From Pleionea sediminis (GTDB taxonomy: Bacteria > Pseudomonadota > Gammaproteobacteria > Enterobacterales > Kangiellaceae): DNA of 64,000 nt. The stretch spans positions 558,001 through 622,000 of the forward strand of contig NZ_SUNB01000002.1 in the NCBI RefSeq assembly GCF_007570825.1, in the 5' to 3' direction. Of the stretch, positions 9,823 through 18,700 are shown in pieces. How positions within the stretch are numbered: position 1 is the stretch's first letter; every line of letters starts with the position of its first letter. The notes under the pieces were generated by a model. It saw only the letters and a program-made list of their open reading frames with translations, was not told the origin of the DNA and searched no databases. A program made the translations under genes and the position numbers.

Positions 9823-10713
9823 TTATCGATTTTGTAATTGCTCTAAATAATTAATTCGCTCATCTAAAGAAGGATGTGATGCGAAAAGAGCAGCTAATTT
9901 TGAACTGCCAGACGTAATACCAAATACTATAACTTTGTCGGGTAGTTGATTAGGAAGTTTCGATTCAACTCTCAATCGCGCAAGCGCAGAAATCATTCCG
10001 TTATAACTACCTAAACGAGCACCAACAACATCGGCACGAAATTCTCTCCGCCGACTAAACCAAGCTACGATTGCTGCCGCTAATACTCCTAAAATAATTT
10101 CGGAAATAAAAGTAACAAAATAAAAACCAACGCCATGGCCTTGCTCAGATTTAAAAACCATTCGATCAACATAATGCCCAATAAGTCGTGCCATAAACAT
10201 AACAAAAGTATTCAACACCCCTTGAAGCAACGCCAGCGTTACCATGTCACCATTAACGATATGTCCAATTTCATGCGCAACAATGGCTCTAATTTCATCT
10301 TGATTGAATCGGTTAAGCACTCCTTCACTCACGCCAATCAGTGCACTATTCCGACTCCTTCCCGTTGCAAATGCATTAGCCTGCTGAACGGGGATAATTG
10401 CTATTTCAGGCGTCGCTATACCTGCTTTTCTCGCAGTTTGCGCCACCATTTGACAAAGCAATTGTTCAGCCCTATTTGCTGGTTGTTGAATCACTTTTGC
10501 ACCGGTTATTCGTTTTGCGGTCCATTTCGATAAACAGAGTGAAAGCAATGCTCCCGACATTCCAAACACAAAACAAAATAGTAGCAGGGACAGTAAATCA
10601 AGATTGATGCCATTACGCTGAAAATAAGATTCCACGCCCAATAAGCTGAGAGTAATACTAGCGACAAAAACAATCGCCAAATTGGTCAGAAAAAATAAAC
10701 CGATACGCATCAT
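9823..10713 (-). CDS. htpX: membrane metalloprotease HtpX (M48 family)
   Basis: A 296-residue inner-membrane zinc protease for quality control of membrane proteins. Two N-terminal membrane segments (about 4-26 and 40-60) precede the catalytic zinc motif HEIGH at residues 147-151. Two more hydrophobic segments (about 160-180 and 195-218) and the downstream RRREFRADVVGA segment, with the third zinc ligand Glu, complete the HtpX layout. ANAFATGRSRNSALIGVS is typical. Two adjacent ATGs (10713, 10710) are possible starts. It lies downstream of yjbQ on the same strand, with about 100 bp between. Confidence 0.95.
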   Translation of the reverse strand: MMRIGLFFLTNLAIVFVASITLSLLGVESYFQRNGINLDLLSLLLFCFVFGMSGALLSLCLSKWTAKRITGAKVIQQPANRAEQLLCQMVAQTARKAGIATPEIAIIPVQQANAFATGRSRNSALIGVSEGVLNRFNQDEIRAIVAHEIGHIVNGDMVTLALLQGVLNTFVMFMARLIGHYVDRMVFKSEQGHGVGFYFVTFISEIILGVLAAAIVAWFSRRREFRADVVGARLGSYNGMISALARLRVESKLPNQLPDKVIVFGITSGSSKLAALFASHPSLDERINYLEQLQNR

Positions 10714-10816
10714 CGAGAGTGAGCCTTGTAAATCTATCGGACAACCCCGAAAAAGTTCGACAAACCATTTAATCGAACCTCTTCCAATAATAGACCTTCA
10801 GGGGGGATTTAGCGCT

Positions 10817-11224
10817 CTATCCAGATACGTTTACCACGATTTTTCTACGCTGCGACTGATGTCGATGTTCCCAAAGAAACAGCCCCTGCCAAGTACCTAA
10901 CACTAACTCACCATTGATTGCAGGAATGGACAGTGAAGTGGCAGTAAGCGCTGACTTGATGTGCGCCGGCATATCATCAGCCCCTTCAAAAGTATGCGTG
11001 TAGAGAGGATCATTTTCAGGCACCAGCCGATTCAACCAACTTTCCAAATCTCTTTGCGCCGAAGGATCGGCATTTTCCTGAATGACTAAACTACAAGAAG
11101 TATGGCAGATAAAGACGGTACATAGTCCGTCTTTTATCCCAGATTGTTGAATCACGGTTTTCACTCGCTGAGTGATTTCTATCATTCCTTGACCGGAGGT
11201 CTCCACATAAATAACCTGATTCAT
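10817..11224 (-). CDS. yjbQ: YjbQ/UPF0047 family protein
   Basis: A 135-residue protein covering the whole YjbQ fold, with the conserved FICHTSCSLVIQENAD segment (about residues 39-54), FEGADDMPAHIKSAL, and the C-terminal GTWQGLFLWEHR. Family members have been linked to a secondary thiamine-phosphate synthase activity, but the physiological role is unsettled. Its ATG at 11224 overlaps the alr stop by four bases, so the two are translationally coupled in the rpsF-to-htpX series. Confidence 0.92.
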   Translation of the reverse strand: MNQVIYVETSGQGMIEITQRVKTVIQQSGIKDGLCTVFICHTSCSLVIQENADPSAQRDLESWLNRLVPENDPLYTHTFEGADDMPAHIKSALTATSLSIPAINGELVLGTWQGLFLWEHRHQSQRRKIVVNVSG

Positions 11225-12300
11225 GATTCATCACTCCAGCGAAATTTAGCCCGCGAAGTAACTCCACAAAGTAACGTATAGGGAATCGTGTCGGAATGAC
11301 GTGCAACGATTTCAACAGGAAGCTCTTTTCCCCATAAAACCACCCGCTCACCGGGCTTTTCGGTCGCATCAGCTCCCAAATCAACCGCAATCATATCCAT
11401 TGATACGCGTCCTGCCAAAGGTACAATTCGGCCATTAATCCAAACCGGAGTACCATTTTCAGCATGTCTCGGATAGCCATCTCCGTAGCCAATCGCAACA
11501 ATCCCTAACATGGTGTCTTCATCTGCCGTCCACTGCGCGCCATATCCTGCTGTATGTCCTTTTTCTATCTTTTTCGTTGCGATTAATTGTGATTCTAAAT
11601 TCATTGCAGGTATCAATTGATGGTGGGCTCCAGCCTGCCCGCTTAACGGCGAACAACCATAAAGCATAATTCCTGGTCGAACCCAGTCAAAATGGCTTTC
11701 CGGCCAGGCCAACACGCCAGCAGAATTGGCTGCGGTCCGTTCACCCTTAATACCTTTGTTTAATTGATGGAAAAGTTTGAGCTGATCATTGGTCTTATCA
11801 CTGGTTACATCATCTGCACAGGCAAAATGAGTCATTAGCCTAATGTTTGCGACATTTTTCATATCACTCAGGTGCTTGTAAGCCGCCGAATACTCTTCGG
11901 GTGTGAAACCCAAACGATTCATATCTGAATCTAACTTTAACCATACTGAGTGAGCGTATTGGGAAGCAGAGTCTTCAAGCCAGACTAATTGACGTTGGCT
12001 GTGAATAACCATTTCAAGATTATATCGCTCTACCAGTTCTAATTCAGATGCCTCAAAGATTCCCTCGAGCAAAACAATAGGTTGCGTAATTTCGCCTTCT
12101 CGCAATTGAATTGCCTCTTCAAGACAAGCAACCGCGAAGCTATCGGCTTCTGTTAACTGCTTCGCGACTTTAACAATACCATGCCCATATCCGTCGGCTT
12201 TAACGACCGCCATAATTTTAGACTTAGGAGCCATTTGCCGAATCATCGACAAATTATGCCCAAGAGCATTAAGACTGATTATCGCTTGAGTCGGGCGCAT
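11221..12300 (-). CDS. alr: alanine racemase
   Basis: A 359-residue PLP enzyme that interconverts L- and D-alanine for peptidoglycan. The N-terminal barrel carries the PLP lysine Lys34 in AVVKADGYGHG. The second catalytic base is Tyr253 in TAGYGAQW, and the C-terminal beta domain has GYGDGYPR and GRVSMDMIAVDLG. Length is normal for Alr. Its start overlaps the last base of dnaB (stop at 12300), matching the common dnaB-alr arrangement in gammaproteobacteria. It probably belongs to the transcript that starts ahead of rpsF or to an internal one from dnaB. Confidence 0.96.
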   Translation of the reverse strand: MRPTQAIISLNALGHNLSMIRQMAPKSKIMAVVKADGYGHGIVKVAKQLTEADSFAVACLEEAIQLREGEITQPIVLLEGIFEASELELVERYNLEMVIHSQRQLVWLEDSASQYAHSVWLKLDSDMNRLGFTPEEYSAAYKHLSDMKNVANIRLMTHFACADDVTSDKTNDQLKLFHQLNKGIKGERTAANSAGVLAWPESHFDWVRPGIMLYGCSPLSGQAGAHHQLIPAMNLESQLIATKKIEKGHTAGYGAQWTADEDTMLGIVAIGYGDGYPRHAENGTPVWINGRIVPLAGRVSMDMIAVDLGADATEKPGERVVLWGKELPVEIVARHSDTIPYTLLCGVTSRAKFRWSDES

Positions 12301-13676
12301 TAGAATTGATCGTCGTATTCGTGCGCTAAGTTAGCGAAACGATTGTAATGCCCCTGGAATGCCAAATGAACCGTTCCAATAGGACCATTCCGCTGCTTAC
12401 CAATAATGACTTCGGCTTTACCTTTGTTATCCTCAGAGTCTTTGTTATAAACCTCGTCGCGATAAACAAACATGATAATGTCCGCATCTTGTTCGATCGC
12501 CCCTGACTCACGTAAGTCTGACATTACCGGACGCCGATCAGACCGCTGTTCCAATGACCGATTTAACTGGGAAAGCGCTATTACTGGGACTTTTAATTCT
12601 TTAGCTAATGCTTTCAACGACCGTGATATTTCCGAAATCTCTAACGTCCGATTATCGGATAAACCTGGCACTTGCATAAGCTGCAAATAATCGACAACTA
12701 TCAATCCGATATCACCATGCTCTCGAGCTACCCGACGTGAACGAGAACGAACATCAGAAGGTGATAAGCCAGGTGAATCATCGATAAACATTTTGCAGTT
12801 ATTTTTCAAAATATTCGTCGCCACCATTAAATTATCCCAATCTCTGTCTTCGAGATGACCGGTACGTAAACGAGTAGCATCAACACCACCAATCGAAGCA
12901 AAAGAACGCATCAAAAGCTGATTCGCAGGCATCTCCATACTAAACACCAACACAGGCTTTCCACTGTGAATAGAGGCATGTTCAGCAATATTCATGGCAA
13001 AGGTTGTTTTACCCATTGCAGGTCGCCCTGCAACAATCAGCAAATCAGTCTCTTGCAATCCATTAGTTTTCTTATCGAGATCAGAAAAGCCCGTCGACAG
13101 TCCGGTAATTCCACCTTTAGAATCGACAGCACTTTGAATTCTGTCGAGTGTATCTTGTAAAAAGGTCGAAGCAATTTTTAATCCTGCATCATTACTTTCA
13201 CGTTTTTCTGCGATTTTAAAAACTTTCGACTCAGCAGCATCTAGGAGCTCATCGGTCTTTCTTCCTTCTGGATAATAAGCGCTATCGGCAATTTCATTAG
13301 AAACGGAAATTAGCTCTCTCAATACAGCCCTTTCGCGAACAATAGCGGCATAAGCTTCAATATTAGAAGCGCTGGGCGTATTTTTTGCCAGCTCCCCAAG
13401 ATACGCTAACCCTCCAACATTATCCGCTTCGCCTTCTCTCTCAAGGAATTCATGCAAAGTGATAACATCCATTGGCTGAGTATTCTCTGCCAGATAGTAA
13501 ATCGCCCTAAAAATGGAACGATGCTGCTTGGTGTAAAAGTCGTCAGCGACAAGCTTGTCGCTAATCTTCTCCCAAGCATCATTATCCAACATCAAACCAC
13601 CCAAGACAGACTGTTCTGCTTCAATAGAATGAGGTGGCATTTTCAATTTAGAGGTTGCGGGATCTCGTTCAGCCAT
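12300..13676 (-). CDS. dnaB: replicative DNA helicase DnaB
   Basis: A 458-residue hexameric 5'-3' helicase of the replication fork. The N-terminal DnaB domain starts PPHSIEAEQSVLGGLMLD. After the linker, the RecA-like motor carries Walker A GRPAMGKTT (residues 217-225), the Walker B DYLQLM, and the SQLNRSLEQR arginine region. Full length and uninterrupted by an intein. It sits about 180 bp downstream of rplI, past a terminator, and is directly followed by alr. Confidence 0.97.
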   Translation of the reverse strand: MAERDPATSKLKMPPHSIEAEQSVLGGLMLDNDAWEKISDKLVADDFYTKQHRSIFRAIYYLAENTQPMDVITLHEFLEREGEADNVGGLAYLGELAKNTPSASNIEAYAAIVRERAVLRELISVSNEIADSAYYPEGRKTDELLDAAESKVFKIAEKRESNDAGLKIASTFLQDTLDRIQSAVDSKGGITGLSTGFSDLDKKTNGLQETDLLIVAGRPAMGKTTFAMNIAEHASIHSGKPVLVFSMEMPANQLLMRSFASIGGVDATRLRTGHLEDRDWDNLMVATNILKNNCKMFIDDSPGLSPSDVRSRSRRVAREHGDIGLIVVDYLQLMQVPGLSDNRTLEISEISRSLKALAKELKVPVIALSQLNRSLEQRSDRRPVMSDLRESGAIEQDADIIMFVYRDEVYNKDSEDNKGKAEVIIGKQRNGPIGTVHLAFQGHYNRFANLAHEYDDQF

Positions 13677-13799
13677 AGGTTACGGTTTCTTCCAAATGTT
13701 AAGCTTTTACCCAAGTTATTGTATCGGATTTGGCTCTCGAAAAAAGCCATATTTTAAGTTCACCCAAGACAATTATTTATTTTTGAGAGTACAGAAAAC

Positions 13800-13829
13800 A
13801 AAAAAGGCCGCCAAACTGGCAGCCTTTTT
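13800..13829 (-). terminator. intrinsic terminator after rplI
   Basis: On the minus strand an 8-bp G/C-rich stem (GGCTGCCA / TGGCGGCC, one G-U pair) is flanked by A- and T-runs, just past the rplI stop at 13857. It should end or attenuate the ribosomal-protein transcript before dnaB. Confidence 0.88.
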
Positions 13830-13856
13830 CGACATACAATCTAAAAGCGACGTAAA

Positions 13857-14309
13857 TTAAGCTTCTTCAGCTACAACGTTCACTTTAATAGTTGCGACAA
13901 CATCACTGTGCAACTGAACTTCGTACTCGTACTCGCCGGTGTTACGAATCGCACCGTGAGGCATACGAACTTCTGCTTTCTCTAGCTCAACACCTTGAGC
14001 TGTCGCAGCATCAGCGATGTCTTTGGTTCCAATAGAACCGAATAATTTGCCTTCATCACCGGCATTCGCTGGAATGGTTAACGTTAAACCGTTAAGTTTT
14101 TCAGCGCGTGCTTCTGCAGCAGCCAATATTTCAGCCGCTTGCTTCTCAAGCTCAGCTCGGCGAGCTTCAAATTCAGCAATATTTTCTTTCGTTGCCGCTA
14201 CTGCTTTGCCATGTGGCATTAAGAAGTTACGGCCATAACCTGCTGCAACAGTAACTTTGTCACCTAAATTGCCCAGGTTGCGGATTTTTTCCAACAGAAT
14301 GACTTCCAT
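13857..14309 (-). CDS. rplI: 50S ribosomal protein bL9
   Basis: A 150-residue bL9. It begins [17 protein letters not shown] and has the signature [13 protein letters not shown] rRNA-binding N-domain, the long connecting helix (about residues 41-75) and the C-domain with [13 protein letters not shown]. The ATG at 14309 has a good purine-rich ribosome site (AGAGAGGAAAG). It is the last gene of the rpsF-rpsR-rplI set and is followed by a terminator. Confidence 0.98.
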   Translation of the reverse strand: MEVILLEKIRNLGNLGDKVTVAAGYGRNFLMPHGKAVAATKENIAEFEARRAELEKQAAEILAAAEARAEKLNGLTLTIPANAGDEGKLFGSIGTKDIADAATAQGVELEKAEVRMPHGAIRNTGEYEYEVQLHSDVVATIKVNVVAEEA

Positions 14310-14343
14310 CAGTCTTTCCTCTCTTTAATCTGACAACAATGAC

Positions 14344-14571
14344 TTACTTATGTGAGTCGCTATACGGCAACAAAGCCAAGAAACGAGCACGTTTTACAGC
14401 TCGAGCTAACTGACGCTGATATTTAGAACTTGTTCCTGTGATACGGCTAGGAACAATTTTACCAGTTTCAGTGATGTAGCTTTTTAGCGTTGCCAGATCT
14501 TTGTAATCGATCTCAGTAACGTTTTCTGCAGTGAAACGGCAGAACTTACGACGACGGAAAAAACGAGACAT
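14344..14571 (-). CDS. rpsR: 30S ribosomal protein bS18
   Basis: A 75-residue bS18 with the conserved core [19 protein letters not shown] and [23 protein letters not shown]. The N-terminus [11 protein letters not shown] is basic with a single Cys, so the zinc-ribbon cysteines of some paralogs are absent. It partners bS6 on the 30S platform. It follows rpsF by 16 bp; the priB gene that sits between them in enterics is missing here. Confidence 0.98.
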   Translation of the reverse strand: MSRFFRRRKFCRFTAENVTEIDYKDLATLKSYITETGKIVPSRITGTSSKYQRQLARAVKRARFLALLPYSDSHK

Positions 14572-14587
14572 TTTCTACTCCTCCTAA

Positions 14588-14995
14588 TTATTCAGCTGTC
14601 GCTTCTTCTTTTTTCTCTGATTCAGAATCAGAGTCAGAAGAGCTAGCTTTTTCTTTTGATGCAGACGATTTGTCACTGTCGTCTTTCGCTAAAGGAGAAC
14701 CTTCAGTAATTGCATCTTTGCGACGAATGGTTAAGTGACGTAGAACAGCATCATTGAAACGGAAAATGTTTTCGATTTCTTCAATCGCAGAGAAATCACA
14801 CTCAACGTTCATTAGAACGTAATGCGCTTTGTGGACATTTTCGATAGCGTAAGCAAGTTGACGACGACCCCAGTCTTCTAAACGATGGACCGTGCCTTCA
14901 GCTTCTTTAACGATATTGGTGTATTTTTCGATCATGGCAGGAACTTGATCACTTTGATCAGGATGCACCATGAATACGATTTCGTAGTGATTCAT
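14588..14995 (-). CDS. rpsF: 30S ribosomal protein bS6 with long acidic tail
   Basis: A 135-residue bS6: [19 protein letters not shown] at the start, then [21 protein letters not shown] and the [14 protein letters not shown] strand. The last 35 or so residues are a low-complexity Ser/Asp/Glu/Lys tail. In enterics a shorter acidic tail of this protein is glutamylated by RimK; whether that occurs here is not known. The ATG at 14995 is four bases after an out-of-frame ATG (14999); the GGAGAG site serves the downstream one. First gene of its operon. Confidence 0.97.
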   Translation of the reverse strand: MNHYEIVFMVHPDQSDQVPAMIEKYTNIVKEAEGTVHRLEDWGRRQLAYAIENVHKAHYVLMNVECDFSAIEEIENIFRFNDAVLRHLTIRRKDAITEGSPLAKDDSDKSSASKEKASSSDSDSESEKKEEATAE

Positions 14996-15023
14996 TCATC
15001 TCTCCTTTTGGATTCCAGCCATT

Positions 15024-15039
15024 CCGCAGGACCGGGCGG
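15024..15039 (-). promoter_or_regulatory. leader hairpin, possible S6:S18 autoregulatory site
   Basis: In the rpsF leader the minus strand reads CCGCCCGGTCCTGCGG, a short CCGC/GCGG stem with a C- and G-rich loop, about 30 bases before the rpsF start. An mRNA element bound by the S6:S18 complex, with a CCG-containing loop, is known in rpsF leaders of many bacteria. Placement fits, but I cannot confirm the fold, so this is a tentative call. Confidence 0.3.
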
Positions 15040-15115
15040 ACCAGGGTAATGACAAGGAGTAAACCAAATTGTTGAACTTCTGCCAAAGCCCATTGACCCG
15101 GCAAAACGAGCGCGA

Positions 15116-15144
15116 ATTATACGCACCCATCGAGCAAATCGCAA
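15116..15144 (-). promoter_or_regulatory. sigma-70 promoter of the rpsF operon
   Basis: Minus-strand TTGCGA, a 17-base spacer and a perfect TATAAT. The GC-rich bases right after the -10 (TCGCGC) resemble the discriminator of growth-rate-controlled ribosomal promoters. The predicted start leaves a leader of about 110 bases before rpsF. Confidence 0.8.
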
Positions 15145-15239
15145 CGCAGATTCCTTCCTGAGAGCCAATTTTGGACAAATAACTGGCTATTTTTCAAATA
15201 AATCCTAATGAAAGAACTATTCGAGCAGGGGATTGATAC

Positions 15240-15245
15240 TATAAT
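15240..15245 (+). promoter_or_regulatory. possible -10 element for the gene at 15266
   Basis: A perfect TATAAT (in TACTATAAT) lies about 20 bases ahead of the TTG start. No convincing -35 is visible 16-18 bases upstream, so this is a weak call. Confidence 0.3.
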
Positions 15246-15265
15246 GGAGTGAGTGGAGGCAAGTT

Positions 15266-15703
15266 TTGAGCTACGTCATCTCTTTTAATGAAGCATTGTT
15301 TCGCGTCGAAGTGATTCATACCGGCGATCTCGCTTTAACCGTTCTGTCGCAATCAATTCCAACGGTTAAAGAAATTTGTCAGGCGAGACACTGTTGGAAA
15401 ATATTGTCGGATATTCGAAACGCGAATTATTTGATATCCGACAGCGACGAATTTGCCATTGCTCAACACCTCACTGAAGCATATCCCGAAAACACAACCT
15501 TTGTTATTCTTCATACAGAGAATCAAATATCAATTGAACGCTCCAGACTTCTACGTCAAACCTCCGCTCTGAGAGGTATCTGTCTCTTCTTTACCAGTGA
15601 TGAACACGAAGTAAATAGCTTGTTGTCTGAAAATCCTTCACTACATCAAGGACTTAGTAAAAGTTCATTATCAACGATAACTCCAACAAACAATCTGAAG
15701 TAG
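15266..15703 (+). CDS. hypothetical protein, possible SpoIIAA/STAS-like fold
   Basis: A 145-residue soluble protein. The start is a TTG at 15266, set by a strong GTGGAGG six bases upstream; no ATG in frame fits. The pattern of an N-terminal beta strand, FRVEVIHTGDL, a helix (SQSIPTVKEICQARHC), then a strand with the LSDIRNANYLIS segment resembles SpoIIAA-like (STAS/SEC14) domains in which a short conserved Asp-containing strand precedes a helix. That likeness is my inference from pattern only. No enzyme motif is seen. It is transcribed divergently from rpsF. Confidence 0.6.
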   Translation: MSYVISFNEALFRVEVIHTGDLALTVLSQSIPTVKEICQARHCWKILSDIRNANYLISDSDEFAIAQHLTEAYPENTTFVILHTENQISIERSRLLRQTSALRGICLFFTSDEHEVNSLLSENPSLHQGLSKSSLSTITPTNNLK

Positions 15704-15756
15704 GACGACAATTTCCGCCCTACTCACAATCATAGATAAATGGCTATAACTTCCTA

Positions 15757-18700
15757 TTATTTTGATTCGTCAGGTTCAGATTTCAGCGTATTTTCAGTAT
15801 CGGACTCTGACGGCTTGCTTGATATCGAGTCTCCACTCGAGCTCTTATCCGTTGACTCATTTTTGCGTTTACGTGGGATCGGCTTCCAAAATTCACCACG
15901 ACTCATTGTCGTCCAACCCCAGCGCGCCCATTTTACAATGGCAAAAGCCAACCACAGCGCCCAAGCCAGCATGAATAATTTGTAAACCCACAAAGGCAAT
16001 GAATAAACCGATATTTCGGGAGTTTGTTGACTGGACAAATCGTCATACCACATCAACAAATTGCCATTCGATAAATTTCCAGCAATTCCCATATCAGGTC
16101 GACTCAGCAACGATACAGGAACACTTGCAATCAGAGCCATTAAAGTAATCACCGAAAACCCGACTAAAGCGATCTGAATTATGTTGTGCAACCAAGGTTT
16201 GTATTGCATTCGGTATTTATTATTTACCGCCAATACAATAAACCACACAGTGATCATCACCAATAATCCCCAGCTTTGGGTACTGAGCCCCAATCCCAGA
16301 ATTAACCAACTACTAGCAGGAATGGGAAACATCTGCGTTCGCCACACAATCGCAGCCAAAAGAAGAAAGGCCAGTAATTCTCCCCAATAAATAATTGCCG
16401 GTCCAATTACCGGTCCTTGCGTCCAAATGACCCAACGATCACGAGGGACTGTCCATTTAACACTAATGTTACTCATCGGCGCGTTTAAATCGACCTGAGG
16501 TAAAACAGTTTTAAATCCTAACTCTTTCGTTTCTCGCCAGTTAAAATCTAACTGATGTTCTCCAGGACTCATGGTGTAATTGATTAGTCCATCCTGAATT
16601 TGCAGGTATTCCTTTCTGCCATCAACAATCGCATTCAATTGTTCACCATTACCAACATTAATAACACTTTGTCCGCCACGACTGGAACGATACTTAGCTT
16701 TCATTTCGACATTGCGTTGATAATCGCCTGGAGATACCGATATCACCACTTCATCAAAAGATTGCACATTACCTTTTACAGGTTCAGGTTTACTAATATC
16801 AATATCAAGCGCTTCTCCCTTCAATGGCAAATACCGAAATGCCCAGTTAACATTATCTATTTGTTTTGGCCACACTTCTGGCACATTACCCGACACAGAC
16901 ACTCGCCACTGATGTGAAAATTGAATGATCCACTCTTCAACAAAAGAATTTATCTCTGACGCTTTTAGCTTGATGGGAGATTCTGGCTTTAATGTTGAAC
17001 GCCATGAAACCGAGTGTCTCTCTGATGGAATAAGAATTTTCGCCTGGTTATCTTTCACTATAACACCCGAAGAAATTACTTCCTCAAAAGACAATAGTGG
17101 AATACTTAAATTTAAATCACCTTTCAACGGAGCAATCCGACTAACACGAGTTACCATACGCCAATCGGAACCTAACTGAATTTCTCGTTCTACTTTAACC
17201 ATAGGCTCAATCGACAAGGCTCGCTCAACCTGATTGGCGTTTGTAGACTCTGTATCTTCAACAGAGCGCGCTAATGCAGAAGCCCTCTTGCTAAAACCTA
17301 TTTCGTTAGACTTCAAATTGTTATTGATAAGACCTTCAAGCTCCCAAACATCCGATAAATTTTGAACATTATGTGGTACTAATGGAAAAGCCAAATTAAA
17401 TTGAGTCGCGCCACTTAAAACACCCCGCAACTCAACTTTAAATCGCCCTTTATTTATCTTAATCCAACGGTAGCCATTTTTAAAAACCATCCAGTTTTGA
17501 GCACGACCATCAATCAATACCGATTGCACCGTCCAATGTTCCGATTGAGGAATTGGGAAGACGGTTTCATCAAACGCATCAACCTGCAACTCTAATGAAA
17601 GGTTTTCAATTCCATTTTTTTCACTACTGATTATGCGCATTCCAGAAATAGTGACACACTCAGGAAAACATTCAGGAGGTTGATGGAGCCATTGCTTCAA
17701 TTCCGTTAATACTTTCTCACTGGGCACTTCAGCTTGTGCCTCAGGCGAAGTTATTGGAACACAGCAAACAATAACTACTGCTCCAAGCAACTGTTTTACA
17801 TATTGCATGGATAATTTTTTCTTTATACTTAATGAGACAGCCATCAATACAACCGCAAGCAATCCCAAAATAGCCGCAACTCGCCACAACACCATGAGCC
17901 AGGGAGAAGCAATCCATAGTTGAACTTCTTGCTCCTGACTCACAGGGGAGTTCCACGACAGATTATATTTTTGCCATTCCCAAGCCGGCTTTCCACTTCC
18001 CATTTGAATGACGGTATTCTTTTGATAGCGTTCAAGAGACGGCTTTATGCGACTTCCTTTGACTGCAACTCGTTGATCTTGCATTTTTTCCTTCTCAAAC
18101 ATCTGAGTTTCCATAGCTGGTTCAGACATCATCATTGCATTATCCGCTGGTCCCGATAAAGAATAAATGCGCGACGAATTACTTTTTAATGGCGATGTTT
18201 TTTCCAACTGAGGATGAAGAATAATTTTTACTTGATGAACAAAAAACAGTCCAAAAGAAACCGCAAAGACTAATCCCGATAAAACTAGTGCCGACCGTGT
18301 TAACTTTGGAAGCCACCCATTAGCTAATAAAGCAGCACGGTGCAAAACAAACGCAATCAATAAACTTGAAAAACTAGCAATAGGAGCTCCTGTTTCGTGG
18401 AAAATTAAAACAAGCGTTACCAATGTCACAGCCGCCATTTTTAGTGTAGTAAATCGATAAGCAATAACAGAAATCAGTAACACCCAAAAAATATTCCAAA
18501 GTGTCCATTGCTCAATCCAGCTACTGCTCGACTCTGAGCCTTGAGCAGCGATAAGTCGATGAGCCGGCGGCAAATTAATTCGCCAGTTGACTGAGTCGAA
18601 ACGATCACTCCAGCCAGTTACTAACATCGAATTGATAGGTTCAATTATTCCCATTGCAGAAATATTCAAATTAGGGTTTCTTACCTCAATACCGGTTTTA

